64,000 nt of DNA from JAAZLS01 sp964585925 (GTDB lineage: Bacteria > Bacillota > Dethiobacteria > DTU022): NCBI GenBank assembly GCA_964585925.1, contig CAZPFS010000007.1, positions 3,523 to 67,522 on the forward strand. The letters are read 5' to 3'. Shown piece by piece: positions 43,476 to 51,446 of the stretch. Every line of letters begins with the position of its first letter. Positions within the stretch are counted from its first letter, which is position 1. The position numbers were made by a program, and so were the translations under genes. The notes under the pieces were generated by a model that was not told the DNA's origin, made no database searches, and saw only the letters and a list, made by a program, of their open reading frames with translations.

Positions 43476-44774
43476 ATGCCATCAATAAAAAATGAACGCG
43501 GCGCCGTACTGGTGATGATCCTGATCACCATGGCCGCGCTCCTGATTTTGGGGACAGCGCTGAACAGCTCCAGCGTGGCCGATATGTTTCATGCGGCAAG
43601 ACAGGAGAACAAAACGGCGGCCTATTACCTGGCGCGCAGCGGTGCCGATGCGGCAGCCGCATATATTTTGGAAAACCCGGAAGAGCTCTCAGAGATTATA
43701 AGCTACGGGCCCGATGAAGGTTATTTGGATGACGGAAAATTTAAAGTCGAAGTGAAAGAGGAGGGCGGATTGATCCTGATCGAATCGACCGGCTATTCGG
43801 GAAACTATGAGGAAACAGTTGTTTTAACCCTGGTTCCACTCTCCGGGGGAGGGCCAATTTTTGACCTGGCCCTGTTTGCCGAAGGGAAAATTGAATTAAC
43901 CGGATCATCGGAGATCGAGGGGAACTGCGCCACCAATTCCACTCAAAAAAGCAGCGTTGATTTTGGTGTGGGTGAAGCAAAAATTGTGGGGGATCTCTAT
44001 ATCGGGATCGGTGGAAACCCAAATGAGGTAGTCAAAGGGCGCCTGGGCCTGGCTCATGTCAGCGGCAAAGTTGAACCGCTGAGGGAGGAACGCAGCTACA
44101 CCCTGCCTCCCTTTCCGGCTTTTCCCTCTACGTTGCCTGACAAGGGTGATTTTACTGCGGGATGGTGGCCCGATCCTCCTCCCTGCTATATTTTGGAAGA
44201 TGGGCAGTACAATGACCTGATTGTCAATAGCACACTGATCATTGATGTGGGACATGGGGTAAGACAGATCCGGGCCAAAAGGGTAATAGTTCAAGGGGAC
44301 GGCAAGGTCGAAATTCAGGGGGAGGGCATCCTGTCCCTTTATGTGGAACAGGAATTTATCATGTCCAATGGGGCCGGGTTCAACAGGGGCGGAGATACAA
44401 ACCGGGTTATGCTTTATTATAAAGGGACAAAGGAAATGGGTTTCACCGGCGACGTAAAATTTTACGGCTGCCTCTATTCCGACCGGGCCGATATCAAACT
44501 GGTGGGCAGCAGCGGTATTATGGGCAATATTATATCGGGGGGCGCCAAGGTCGCCTTGAGCGGTGATGTAAGGGGAATAGTCCGCGCCATCTATGCCCCT
44601 CATGCGCAGGTGGTGGTGGCAAACAGTTCTCAAATAGAAGGGGCCGTGATCTGTAACAATTTCCGGGATTTGGGGGACGCAAGGGTTATTTACCATCCGA
44701 TCAATTGGGATTTGATGCCCCTGCCGGAGACGGGTGCTACGGGCCTGGCGATGGGCCAATGGAAGAAAAAATAG
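43476..44774 (+). CDS. PilX-like protein with large polymer-like extracellular domain
   Basis: A 432-residue protein built like the one at 39345: PilX-type N-terminus (ERGAVLVMILITMAALLILG), helix AAYYLARSGADAAAAYILE, and a long beta domain. That domain has repeated glycine turns (FAEGKIELTGSSEIEGNC; IVGDLYIGIGG; KVEIQGEGILSLYV; DIKLVGSSGIMGNIISGG), which fits the DUF7305/polymer-forming type of fold. It probably sits at a pilus tip or the cell surface. ATG 43476 after GGAGGG. Function unknown; adhesion is a guess from architecture. Confidence 0.75.
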   Translation: MPSIKNERGAVLVMILITMAALLILGTALNSSSVADMFHAARQENKTAAYYLARSGADAAAAYILENPEELSEIISYGPDEGYLDDGKFKVEVKEEGGLILIESTGYSGNYEETVVLTLVPLSGGGPIFDLALFAEGKIELTGSSEIEGNCATNSTQKSSVDFGVGEAKIVGDLYIGIGGNPNEVVKGRLGLAHVSGKVEPLREERSYTLPPFPAFPSTLPDKGDFTAGWWPDPPPCYILEDGQYNDLIVNSTLIIDVGHGVRQIRAKRVIVQGDGKVEIQGEGILSLYVEQEFIMSNGAGFNRGGDTNRVMLYYKGTKEMGFTGDVKFYGCLYSDRADIKLVGSSGIMGNIISGGAKVALSGDVRGIVRAIYAPHAQVVVANSSQIEGAVICNNFRDLGDARVIYHPINWDLMPLPETGATGLAMGQWKKK

Positions 44775-44810
44775 GCAGCCGGCAAACAAATTATTCGAGG
44801 TGGACAGGAA

Positions 44811-45155
44811 ATGCCTGATCTGAGGCGCGAAGAAGGTTTTACCCTGGTGGAGGTTCTGGTTGCCATGGTCATATTTCTGATCATTGTTCTGGCCATGACC
44901 TCTTTTTTTGGGGGCAGTTATCTCAGCCTGACTAGGGCCGGGAATAAAGCGGCGACGGTCTTTGAGGCCCAAAGCGAACTGGAAAAAGCGCTGGATGATC
45001 CCGATTACAATGAGGCGGAAGAGATAGAGCGGGTACCGGGGTATGAAGTAGAGATATTTAACCGGAGGATCAGCGGCACCAAAATCACGGTAAAAGAAAT
45101 ATATGATGAAGAGCAAAATCGCGAGGTTAACTATGTTGCCTTCAAACCCGACTAA
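44811..45155 (+). CDS. Minor prepilin (PilV-like), short
   Basis: A 114-residue prepilin: leader MPDLRREEG, cleavage before FTLVEVLVAMVIFLIIVLAM with Glu +5. A helix with Gln-rich FEAQSELEKALDD and a short beta part follow. ATG after GAGGTGG. It overlaps the next prepilin gene by 23 bases. Confidence 0.85.
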   Translation: MPDLRREEGFTLVEVLVAMVIFLIIVLAMTSFFGGSYLSLTRAGNKAATVFEAQSELEKALDDPDYNEAEEIERVPGYEVEIFNRRISGTKITVKEIYDEEQNREVNYVAFKPD

Positions 45156-45702
45156 CAGACAGATCGGGCGAAGGGTCAGGCGCAATAATTTCCGGCAAGG
45201 GCAAGACAGGGGTTTTACCCTGATCGAACTGTTGCTGACCGTCGCCATTTTTGGTATTGCGCTGGCCGGGATATTTGCATTCCTAATCTGGGGCTACCGC
45301 ACATTTCGAACCGGCGCCGATAAAACCGAACTGCATCGTCATCTGAATATGGCTTCAGAGCTGATCACCGGCGAGGTTCGGTATGCGACCGGATTGGAAT
45401 TGCTGGATGATTGGGAGGATCTGCCTTCGGGGCCGGCCGGCATTGAGCCGGACGAACATTACCTCTATTATGATCAAAAGGAAGGGGCCATAGTTTTGCT
45501 CGATCAGGGCGGAAGCCGCCATATCGGCGGTCCGTACATTTCTTCAGCCGGCTTTTACCTTGAAAAAGGATTGTTCCATTACGATCTGGAGGCTTCCGGA
45601 GTAAGTGAATACACTTTGGAGTCAACGGTGCTTTTGCTAAACACTCGCCGCCCGATCTCCTCGGGTGAGCCGATCCCGGCTGTCCGGTATACAAAACCCT
45701 GA
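45133..45702 (+). CDS. Minor prepilin (PilW/PulJ-like)
   Basis: A 189-residue prepilin with a 26-residue basic leader ending QGQDRG and cleavage before FTLIELLLTVAIFGIALAGI. The N-helix continues LHRHLNMASELITGEVRYA, the PilW-like segment. ATG 45133 lies six bases after GAGG within the previous gene; an upstream ATG at 45103 is less likely. It is the last gene of the pilus locus. Confidence 0.85.
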   Translation: MLPSNPTNRQIGRRVRRNNFRQGQDRGFTLIELLLTVAIFGIALAGIFAFLIWGYRTFRTGADKTELHRHLNMASELITGEVRYATGLELLDDWEDLPSGPAGIEPDEHYLYYDQKEGAIVLLDQGGSRHIGGPYISSAGFYLEKGLFHYDLEASGVSEYTLESTVLLLNTRRPISSGEPIPAVRYTKP

Positions 45703-45753
45703 TCAATTACACATGGCAGAAGAAAAAACAAAGGGATGGAGAAAACTGGTATC

Positions 45754-46284
45754 ATGAAAATCAATGCTGCCGGTAAAAATATAATTTTAACTGGTTTTAT
45801 GGCTGCCGGGAAAACCGAGGTGGGGCGGAAACTGGCCGCCCGACTGGGACGCCGACTGATCGACACCGATCGGTTGGTAGAAAAAAAAGCCGGCCTGTCT
45901 ATCCCACAGATTTTCGAGCGTTACGGGGAACAATATTTCAGGGATCTGGAAAGTGCCGAGATCCTCGGACTTGATCCCCTTCACCCTGAAAAACTGGTGG
46001 TTTCGACCGGGGGAGGGGCGGTTCTCCGGGAAGCAAACCGCGCCCATCTATTGCGGATAGGGGTAGTGGTGTTGCTGACCGCTTCTACCGAAACCCTGCT
46101 GCAAAGGATTCGGGATCAGAAGGATCGGCCCCTGCTGGAAGGGGAAAAGCTGAAAGAGAGAATTGAATCACTGTGGGCCGAGCGGGAGCCGTACTACCGG
46201 CAGTGCCACCTGGAAATTGACACTTCCGGCGGCGATCCGGGGGAAGCGGCCGACAGGATAATCCAAATCCTGGGCCTGGAGTAA
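45754..46284 (+). CDS. aroK: Shikimate kinase
   Basis: AroK, 176 residues, phosphorylates shikimate. Walker A is GFMAAGKTEVG, the shikimate-binding residues are in LIDTDRLVEKKAG and FRDLES, then STGGGAVLRE and the lid Arg in KDRPLLEG. The start is uncertain between ATG 45754 and ATG 45736. It follows the last prepilin gene with a 51-base gap. Confidence 0.94.
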   Translation: MKINAAGKNIILTGFMAAGKTEVGRKLAARLGRRLIDTDRLVEKKAGLSIPQIFERYGEQYFRDLESAEILGLDPLHPEKLVVSTGGGAVLREANRAHLLRIGVVVLLTASTETLLQRIRDQKDRPLLEGEKLKERIESLWAEREPYYRQCHLEIDTSGGDPGEAADRIIQILGLE

Positions 46285-46391
46285 AAATTAACGACGGCAG
46301 CAGGATATTTCCAAATGCCGGGGAAATTAAAAAACGGAAGTAAAATACCGGTTTAAATGTGGGGTGCGCCTGCCCGAAAGGAGTGGAAAAA

Positions 46392-46847
46392 ATGCCCCCC
46401 AAAAAAGTGCTGGTAATTCATGGGCCCAATCTAAATCTGCTGGGCGAACGGGAGCCGGAAATTTACGGAAAGCTGACTCTGGCCAAGATAGATTCTGAGC
46501 TCAGGGAACAGGGGGTTTTACTCGGGGCGGAGGTTATTTGCCGCCAGTCAAATCGGGAAGGTGAACTGGTGGATTACATTCAGGAAGCCCGCAGCCATTA
46601 TCAGGGCATTCTGATCAACCCGGCAGCCTTGACCCATTACAGTTATTCCCTGCGGGACGCACTTGCGGCGTCCCGATTGCCGGTGATCGAAGTTCACCTG
46701 AGCAACATTTTTGCGCGGGAGGAATTTCGGCGGCATTCGGTAATCAGCCCGGTGGCGGCGGGAGTAATTTGCGGCTTGGGCCTGGACAGCTACCGCCTGG
46801 GACTGCAGGCTCTGGTCAATATGATTCAAGACGACGGGGAGGTATGA
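46392..46847 (+). CDS. aroQ: 3-dehydroquinate dehydratase, type II
   Basis: AroQ, 151 residues, dodecameric type II enzyme. Marks: IHGPNLNLLGEREPEIYG with the catalytic Tyr, CRQSNREGELVDYIQEA, INPAALTHYSYSLRDAL (family NPGAYTHTS; Gly is Ala here) and EVHLSNIFAREEFRRHS with the catalytic His in the conserved EVHLSN-type region. ATG 46392 after AAAGGAGTGG. With aroE and aroK, three shikimate genes are in the window; aroB and aroC are not. Confidence 0.94.
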   Translation: MPPKKVLVIHGPNLNLLGEREPEIYGKLTLAKIDSELREQGVLLGAEVICRQSNREGELVDYIQEARSHYQGILINPAALTHYSYSLRDALAASRLPVIEVHLSNIFAREEFRRHSVISPVAAGVICGLGLDSYRLGLQALVNMIQDDGEV

Positions 46848-46848
46848 T

Positions 46849-47916
46849 TTGTATTCACGTTTACAAAATTTAAGATCTAAAATGAAACAAATAGATTTGC
46901 CGGCACTGTTCATAACCCACTCTCCCAATTGCCGGTACATAAGCGGATTTGACGGTTCCAGCGGAGCGCTCCTGATAACCGGGGATCAGGGGTTTTTGAT
47001 CACCGATTCCCGTTACCTGGAGCAAGCCCGGGAGCAGGCGCCTGAGTTCAGTGTAATAAGCTGCGCACGAAACAACCCGGCAAAATATCTGGATCCGCTG
47101 CTGGAGGAGAGCCGGATCGGCGTGCTGGGTTTCGAGGAAAAACACCTTTCCTTCTTTAATTATCAAAACCTGGCCGCCGGTTTGAATGCCGAATTGCGGC
47201 CCGGCGGAGGGCTGGTAGAGCAGTTGCGGGCCGTCAAAGACCCGGTGGAGATAGATGTTTTACGCCGGGGTGCGGCTCTGGCCGATGAGGGTTTTGAACA
47301 TATTCTAAATTTCATTCAGCCGGGAATGACCGAGCGGCAGATCGGATTGGAGCTGGAGTACCATCAACGGCAGAAGGGTGCCGAAGGGATCCCTTTTCCT
47401 TATATCGTTGTTTCAGGGGTCCGGGGGGCCCTGCCCCACGGGATGTCCACCAATAAAGTCCTCGGGAAAGGGGAACTGTTGACCATTGATTTCGGGGCGG
47501 TGTGGGAGGGCTATGCCACCGATATGACCCGGACCATCGCCCTGGGGAGACCGGACCGGCGCCAAAGGGAAATGTACGGGATTGTCCAGGAGGCCCAGCG
47601 AGCGGCCCGGGAGGGGTTGAAAGCCGGGCTCCGCTGCTCTGAGGCCGATGCCCTGGCCCGCGGCCCGATCCGCGAAGCCGGGTGGGGTGATTATTTCGTC
47701 CATGGCCTGGGGCACGGGGTAGGCCTGGAGGTTCACGAACAGCCCGTTATCTCACCGTATTCGGAAGAGGTACTGCTGCCGGGGATGGTGGTAACGGTTG
47801 AGCCGGGACTGTATATCCCCGGATGGGGGGGCATTCGAATTGAGGATATGGTATTATTAACCGATGACGGGGCGGAGCCGCTTACCGCCAGCAGCCGGGA
47901 ATTGATTGTGGTGTAA
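46849..47916 (+). CDS. M24B aminopeptidase P / Xaa-Pro peptidase
   Basis: A 355-residue metallopeptidase of the PepP/PepQ type. A creatinase-like N-domain (LFITHSPNCRYISGFDGSSG) precedes the pita-bread domain. Metal ligands: Asp in TIDFGAVWEGYATDMTRT (two), His in HGLGHGVGLEVHE, Glu in TVEPGLYIPG and Glu in RIEDMV. It cleaves X-Pro bonds. TTG 46849 directly after the aroQ stop, with GGGGAGG upstream. This pepP-efp pair is the normal Bacillota order. Confidence 0.93.
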   Translation: MYSRLQNLRSKMKQIDLPALFITHSPNCRYISGFDGSSGALLITGDQGFLITDSRYLEQAREQAPEFSVISCARNNPAKYLDPLLEESRIGVLGFEEKHLSFFNYQNLAAGLNAELRPGGGLVEQLRAVKDPVEIDVLRRGAALADEGFEHILNFIQPGMTERQIGLELEYHQRQKGAEGIPFPYIVVSGVRGALPHGMSTNKVLGKGELLTIDFGAVWEGYATDMTRTIALGRPDRRQREMYGIVQEAQRAAREGLKAGLRCSEADALARGPIREAGWGDYFVHGLGHGVGLEVHEQPVISPYSEEVLLPGMVVTVEPGLYIPGWGGIRIEDMVLLTDDGAEPLTASSRELIVV

Positions 47917-47929
47917 GGAGGGTGCTTTA

Positions 47930-48487
47930 TTGATCTCAACCAATGATTTTCATACCGGATTGACCATCGAACTGGAAAATGATATTTATACGGTGGTGGA
48001 ATTTCAACATGTAAAACCCGGGAAAGGTTCTGCTTTTGTCCGTTCCAAACTAAAAAATTTACGTACCGGCGCGGTGCTGGAGAGAACTTTCAGGGCCGGG
48101 GAAAAGATACCCCGGGCGCACCTGGAGCGCAAAGAGATGGAATATCTTTATTCCAGCGGGGATCTGTTTTACCTTATGGATCTGGAGACCTATGAACAGA
48201 CAGCCCTTTCAGGGGATCAGATGGGCCAGGCTACTACTTTTCTAAAAGAGAATGAAAAGCTGGTGGTATTGAAACACGGGGAAAGTATCGTGGGATTGGA
48301 ACTCCCTCATACCGTGGAACTGACAGTGGTTCAAACCGAACCGGGCTTCAAGGGGGATACGGCTTCCGGGGGCTCAAAACCGGCCACCCTGGAGACGGGC
48401 CTGACGGTGAATGTTCCCCTGTTTCTCAATGAGGGCGATCGGATCCGGGTGGATACCAGAACCGGTGAATATATTGAGCGGGTATAG
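47930..48487 (+). CDS. efp: Elongation factor P
   Basis: EF-P, 185 residues, three beta-barrel domains; it relieves ribosome stalling at polyproline. The tip loop reads HVKPGKGSAFVR, with Lys at the usual modification place (about residues 30-35). LERKEMEYLYSSGDLFYLMD and GDTASGGSKPATLETG are family hallmarks. TTG 47930 after AAGGAGGG is correct; an upstream frame start adds residues with no homology. Confidence 0.96.
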   Translation: MISTNDFHTGLTIELENDIYTVVEFQHVKPGKGSAFVRSKLKNLRTGAVLERTFRAGEKIPRAHLERKEMEYLYSSGDLFYLMDLETYEQTALSGDQMGQATTFLKENEKLVVLKHGESIVGLELPHTVELTVVQTEPGFKGDTASGGSKPATLETGLTVNVPLFLNEGDRIRVDTRTGEYIERV

Positions 48488-48519
48488 AAGAATAATATGA
48501 AGGCAAGGGAGGCCATGAA

Positions 48520-48990
48520 ATGGATCTTAAAGCTCAGGTATCGTATTTAAAAGGACTGACGGAAGGTTTTGGAATCAGCGAACAGGAAAAAGAAGGAAAA
48601 ATTCTGATCAAAATCATCGATCTGCTGGATAATCTGGTGGATGAGTTCAAAGAACTTCAGGATGATCATGATGAGCTGTGCGAGTACACCGAGGCCATCG
48701 ATGATGATCTGACCGAACTGGAAGAAACCTGTTTTGATCAGGATGACGATGATGACGAATCGGACCATAAAGACGACGAAGAAGAGCAGGATTATGATGA
48801 AGGGTTTACCATAGAGTGCCCAAACTGTCGGGAAATGGTAGTGGTGGGAGGGGATCTTCTGGACGACGACTCTCCCCTGGAGGTAACCTGTCCCAGTTGT
48901 GGTGAAGTGGTATTGATCGACGACGAGGACTGGGATGAAAATGATCTGGAAGAACCGGAGGATACCGGTGACGAAAAGGACAAGGACTAG
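48520..48990 (+). CDS. CD1247-family acidic zinc-ribbon protein
   Basis: A 156-residue protein. The N-terminal 60 residues are helical (VSYLKGLTEGFGISEQEKEG, ILIKIIDLLDNLVDEFKEL) and match the CD1247 N-terminal domain found beside efp and spoIIIA in Clostridia. A very acidic linker (DQDDDDDESDHKDDEEE) leads to a zinc ribbon, CPNCREM...CPSCGEV, and an acidic tail. Function unknown. A strong terminator follows. Confidence 0.82.
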   Translation: MDLKAQVSYLKGLTEGFGISEQEKEGKILIKIIDLLDNLVDEFKELQDDHDELCEYTEAIDDDLTELEETCFDQDDDDDESDHKDDEEEQDYDEGFTIECPNCREMVVVGGDLLDDDSPLEVTCPSCGEVVLIDDEDWDENDLEEPEDTGDEKDKD

Positions 48991-49006
48991 GGAAAATTCG
49001 GTAAAA

Positions 49007-49042
49007 GCCCCGGCTGAAGCGGCCGGGGCCGCGGTTTTTTTT
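49007..49042 (+). terminator. Rho-independent terminator
   Basis: GCCCCGGC (49007-49014) pairs with GCCGGGGC (49022-49029), with a run of eight T at 49035-49042. It closes the transcript that ends with the efp and CD1247 genes, before the sporulation operon. The remaining bases to 49278 hold no gene. Confidence 0.88.
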
Positions 49043-49201
49043 AAGTTTTGGATAAACTCCTTCTGTCTCCTCAACACCTCAAATCAGCTCAAGTCCTCTG
49101 CAATCTATCAATTCACCTGCTTGTTTTTTCAGTTCAAACAGGGCGGGGAGCCGGTCCCTGCCGGTAATTTAAGAAAACGGCCTGCCTTTTAAATGTTTTA
49201 T

Positions 49202-49230
49202 AAATAACGGACGGCCCCTGTTCATATAAT
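49202..49230 (+). promoter_or_regulatory. Candidate sigma-E promoter of spoIIIA
   Basis: CATATAAT (49223-49230) resembles the sigma-E -10 box (CATACAAT), and AAATA about 16 bases upstream could serve as -35. It lies 49 bases before spoIIIAA. spoIIIA is a sigma-E operon in Bacillus and Clostridium; the match here is only partial. Confidence 0.4.
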
Positions 49231-49278
49231 TAACCAGGACCAAAACCTTAAATCAATAGGTTCAAACTGGGGTGGCGG

Positions 49279-50274
49279 GTGACCAACCGGCATGTATTCA
49301 TAAAACAACAGATCTCTTCCTTCCTGCCTCCTGCGGTTCGGGAAATAATGAATCGCGCCGCACCTTCCTTGTGGAACGGGCTGGAGGAGATCAGGTTGCG
49401 GTTAAACCGGCCTCTGGCGCTGTACAGACAAAGCAAGGGTTGTTTTTTGAGCCCGGAAGGTTTGCCGGCAGGGGCAGAGCGGGGTTATCGTCCCGGAAGA
49501 GAGGACCTTGACAAGGCGCTGTCATTGATCAGCAGTTATTCTCTTTATGCCTTTGAACAGGAGCTGCGCTGCGGTTATCTGACCATCCCCGGGGGCCACC
49601 GGGTTGGGCTGTGCGGGCGGGCCGTGCTGGAAGGAGGAAAAATCGCCGCCTTAACCGATATTTCGGGATTAAATTACCGTATTGCCCGGGGTATAGAAAA
49701 GGTGGCTTTGCCCTTCATGGAGCATCTGATGATTTTCGAAGAAAACAGGCCGGCCCATACCCTGATAATTTCCCCTCCCGGGGGCGGCAAGACGACCTTT
49801 CTGCGGGACCTGGCCCGCTGGTTAAGCGACGGGGTTCCGGAAATGGGGATTCCCGGATTCAAAGTAGCCATAGTTGATGAGCGTTCGGAAATAGCCGGTT
49901 GTTTCCGGGGAATTCCCCAGTTGAATGTGGGGAACAGCACTGATGTGCTGGACGCCTGTCCCAAGGCTGAAGGGATGATGATGCTGCTGAGATCGATGGG
50001 CCCCCAGGTGATAGTTGGCGATGAGTTGGGAAACGCGGAAGATGTTCTGGCCGTCAGGGAAGTGATCCGCACCGGGGCAAGTCTTATTGTTTCGGCCCAT
50101 GGCAGCGATCATGAGCAAATCGGGGAGCGTCCCGAGTTTAAAAAAATGTTTGCGGAACAGGTATTTGAAAGGGTGGTCCTCCTGGGAAGGAGCCGGGGAG
50201 TAGGCACCGTGGAAAAAATATTTGATCCCCGCAACCAAAAAAATATTTACTGTTTGGCGGCGAAGCGCTCATGA
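49279..50274 (+). CDS. spoIIIAA: Stage III sporulation protein AA
   Basis: SpoIIIAA, 331 residues, the secretion-type ATPase of the mother-cell-to-forespore channel. Walker A SPPGGGKTTFLRDLAR (about residue 165), Walker B VIVGDELG, and VDERSEIAGCF are visible. Conserved N-terminal LEEIRLRLNRPL and GYLTIPGGHRVGLCG. GTG 49279. It opens the eight-gene operon spoIIIAA-AH. Confidence 0.95.
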   Translation: MTNRHVFIKQQISSFLPPAVREIMNRAAPSLWNGLEEIRLRLNRPLALYRQSKGCFLSPEGLPAGAERGYRPGREDLDKALSLISSYSLYAFEQELRCGYLTIPGGHRVGLCGRAVLEGGKIAALTDISGLNYRIARGIEKVALPFMEHLMIFEENRPAHTLIISPPGGGKTTFLRDLARWLSDGVPEMGIPGFKVAIVDERSEIAGCFRGIPQLNVGNSTDVLDACPKAEGMMMLLRSMGPQVIVGDELGNAEDVLAVREVIRTGASLIVSAHGSDHEQIGERPEFKKMFAEQVFERVVLLGRSRGVGTVEKIFDPRNQKNIYCLAAKRS

Positions 50275-50801
50275 CCGGAATTTTTTTCAAACTGGGAGGA
50301 GCGGCCTGCATTATGAGTGCGGCGGTCTGGTTGGGAGAGAGCAAGGCCCGGGTTCTGGGTCAGCGGGTGCGGCAGCTCCAACTGTTCCAGCAATCGCTGA
50401 AACTGCTGGCAGGAGAGGTGGTCCATGCCCATTCCATATTGCCGCTGGCTTTTCAGAGGGTGTCCCGACAGGCTTCTTTTCCGGTAAATGAGATCTATTC
50501 CACTGCGGCCGAAATGCTGGGCGGCAGGTGTGATCTAACTGCCCGGCAGGCCTGGGACACTTCCTTGGAACAGGTCACCCCCAAGACCAGTTTCACGGAA
50601 AAAGATCTGGAGGTAATCCGGACCCTGGGGATTTCACTGGGTGAAACCCGAAGAGAGGGGCAATTGAGTCAAATTGAACTCACCCTGAAAAGACTGGAAT
50701 GTATGCTGAATGAAGCACAGGAAGACCGGACCCGCAATGAAAGGATGTGGCGCTATTTGGGGTTAACGGGGGGAGCGGCCCTGGTTATTTTGTTGCTGTA
50801 A
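50271..50801 (+). CDS. spoIIIAB: Stage III sporulation protein AB
   Basis: SpoIIIAB, 176 residues, a T2SSF-like membrane protein: N-terminal helix (LGGAACIMSAAVWLG), helical body (LQLFQQSLKLLAGEVVHAHS) and a C-terminal helix (YLGLTGGAALVILLL). ATGA overlap with spoIIIAA. Confidence 0.93.
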   Translation: MTGIFFKLGGAACIMSAAVWLGESKARVLGQRVRQLQLFQQSLKLLAGEVVHAHSILPLAFQRVSRQASFPVNEIYSTAAEMLGGRCDLTARQAWDTSLEQVTPKTSFTEKDLEVIRTLGISLGETRREGQLSQIELTLKRLECMLNEAQEDRTRNERMWRYLGLTGGAALVILLL

Positions 50802-50815
50802 GGAGAGGGGTAAGA

Positions 50816-51022
50816 TTGAACGAAGTAAATATAGACCTGTTATTCAAGATCGCCGGTATCGGCATATTTATTTCAGTTCTAAATATTGTATTGAAGCAGG
50901 CCGAAAAGCAGGAGCAGGCTCAGATGCTGACCCTGGTGGGAGTAGTGATCGTATTGCTGATGGTACTGCAGCTGATCAGCCAGCTGTTTGCAAGTATCAA
51001 AACCATTTTCAACCTGTTTTAG
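50816..51022 (+). CDS. spoIIIAC: Stage III sporulation protein AC
   Basis: SpoIIIAC, 68 residues, two membrane helices (LLFKIAGIGIFISVLNIVL; LVGVVIVLLMVLQLISQLF). TTG 50816 follows AGGAGAGGGG; this gives the normal family length. Confidence 0.92.
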   Translation: MNEVNIDLLFKIAGIGIFISVLNIVLKQAEKQEQAQMLTLVGVVIVLLMVLQLISQLFASIKTIFNLF

Positions 51023-51035
51023 GAAGCGCCCGAAC

Positions 51036-51422
51036 ATGGAAATAGTACAGGTGGTAGGCCTGGGGTTGATAGCGGCGATACTGGCAGCGTTCCTGAAAGA
51101 ACACCGGCCCGAAATGGCGGTTCAGGTTTCCCTGGCGGCGGGTATAATTATTGTCCTGATGGTAATAAGCCGGCTGGTCACCGCCATCAACGCGATTACC
51201 GAAATGGCGGTGGGCGCGGGAATAAATTTAATCTACCTGCAAACCCTGCTGCGGATTATCGGAGTGGCTTACCTGGCGGAATTCGGCTCCCAGGTCTGCC
51301 GTGATGCCGGTGAGGGCAGCCTGGCTTCCCGGATTGAATTTGCGGCCAAGGTGCTAATTTTGGTAATGGCCGTGCCGATTGTGGTGGCGGTCATGGACAG
51401 TATTGTCAAAATTGTCCCCTAG
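51036..51422 (+). CDS. spoIIIAD: Stage III sporulation protein AD
   Basis: SpoIIIAD, 128 residues, with membrane helices VGLGLIAAILAAFL, LAAGIIIVLMVISRLV and a C-terminal LILVMAVPIVVAVMD. ATG 51036, 13 bases after spoIIIAC, with the site AGGAAG. Confidence 0.93.
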   Translation: MEIVQVVGLGLIAAILAAFLKEHRPEMAVQVSLAAGIIIVLMVISRLVTAINAITEMAVGAGINLIYLQTLLRIIGVAYLAEFGSQVCRDAGEGSLASRIEFAAKVLILVMAVPIVVAVMDSIVKIVP

Positions 51423-51446
51423 CGCGGCCCGGGGGAGGAGAGGCAA

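Noticed and set aside
43905..45248. 447-codon minus-strand frame across the pilin genes
   Set aside because: It covers three well-supported genes on the plus strand and its translation has no family features.
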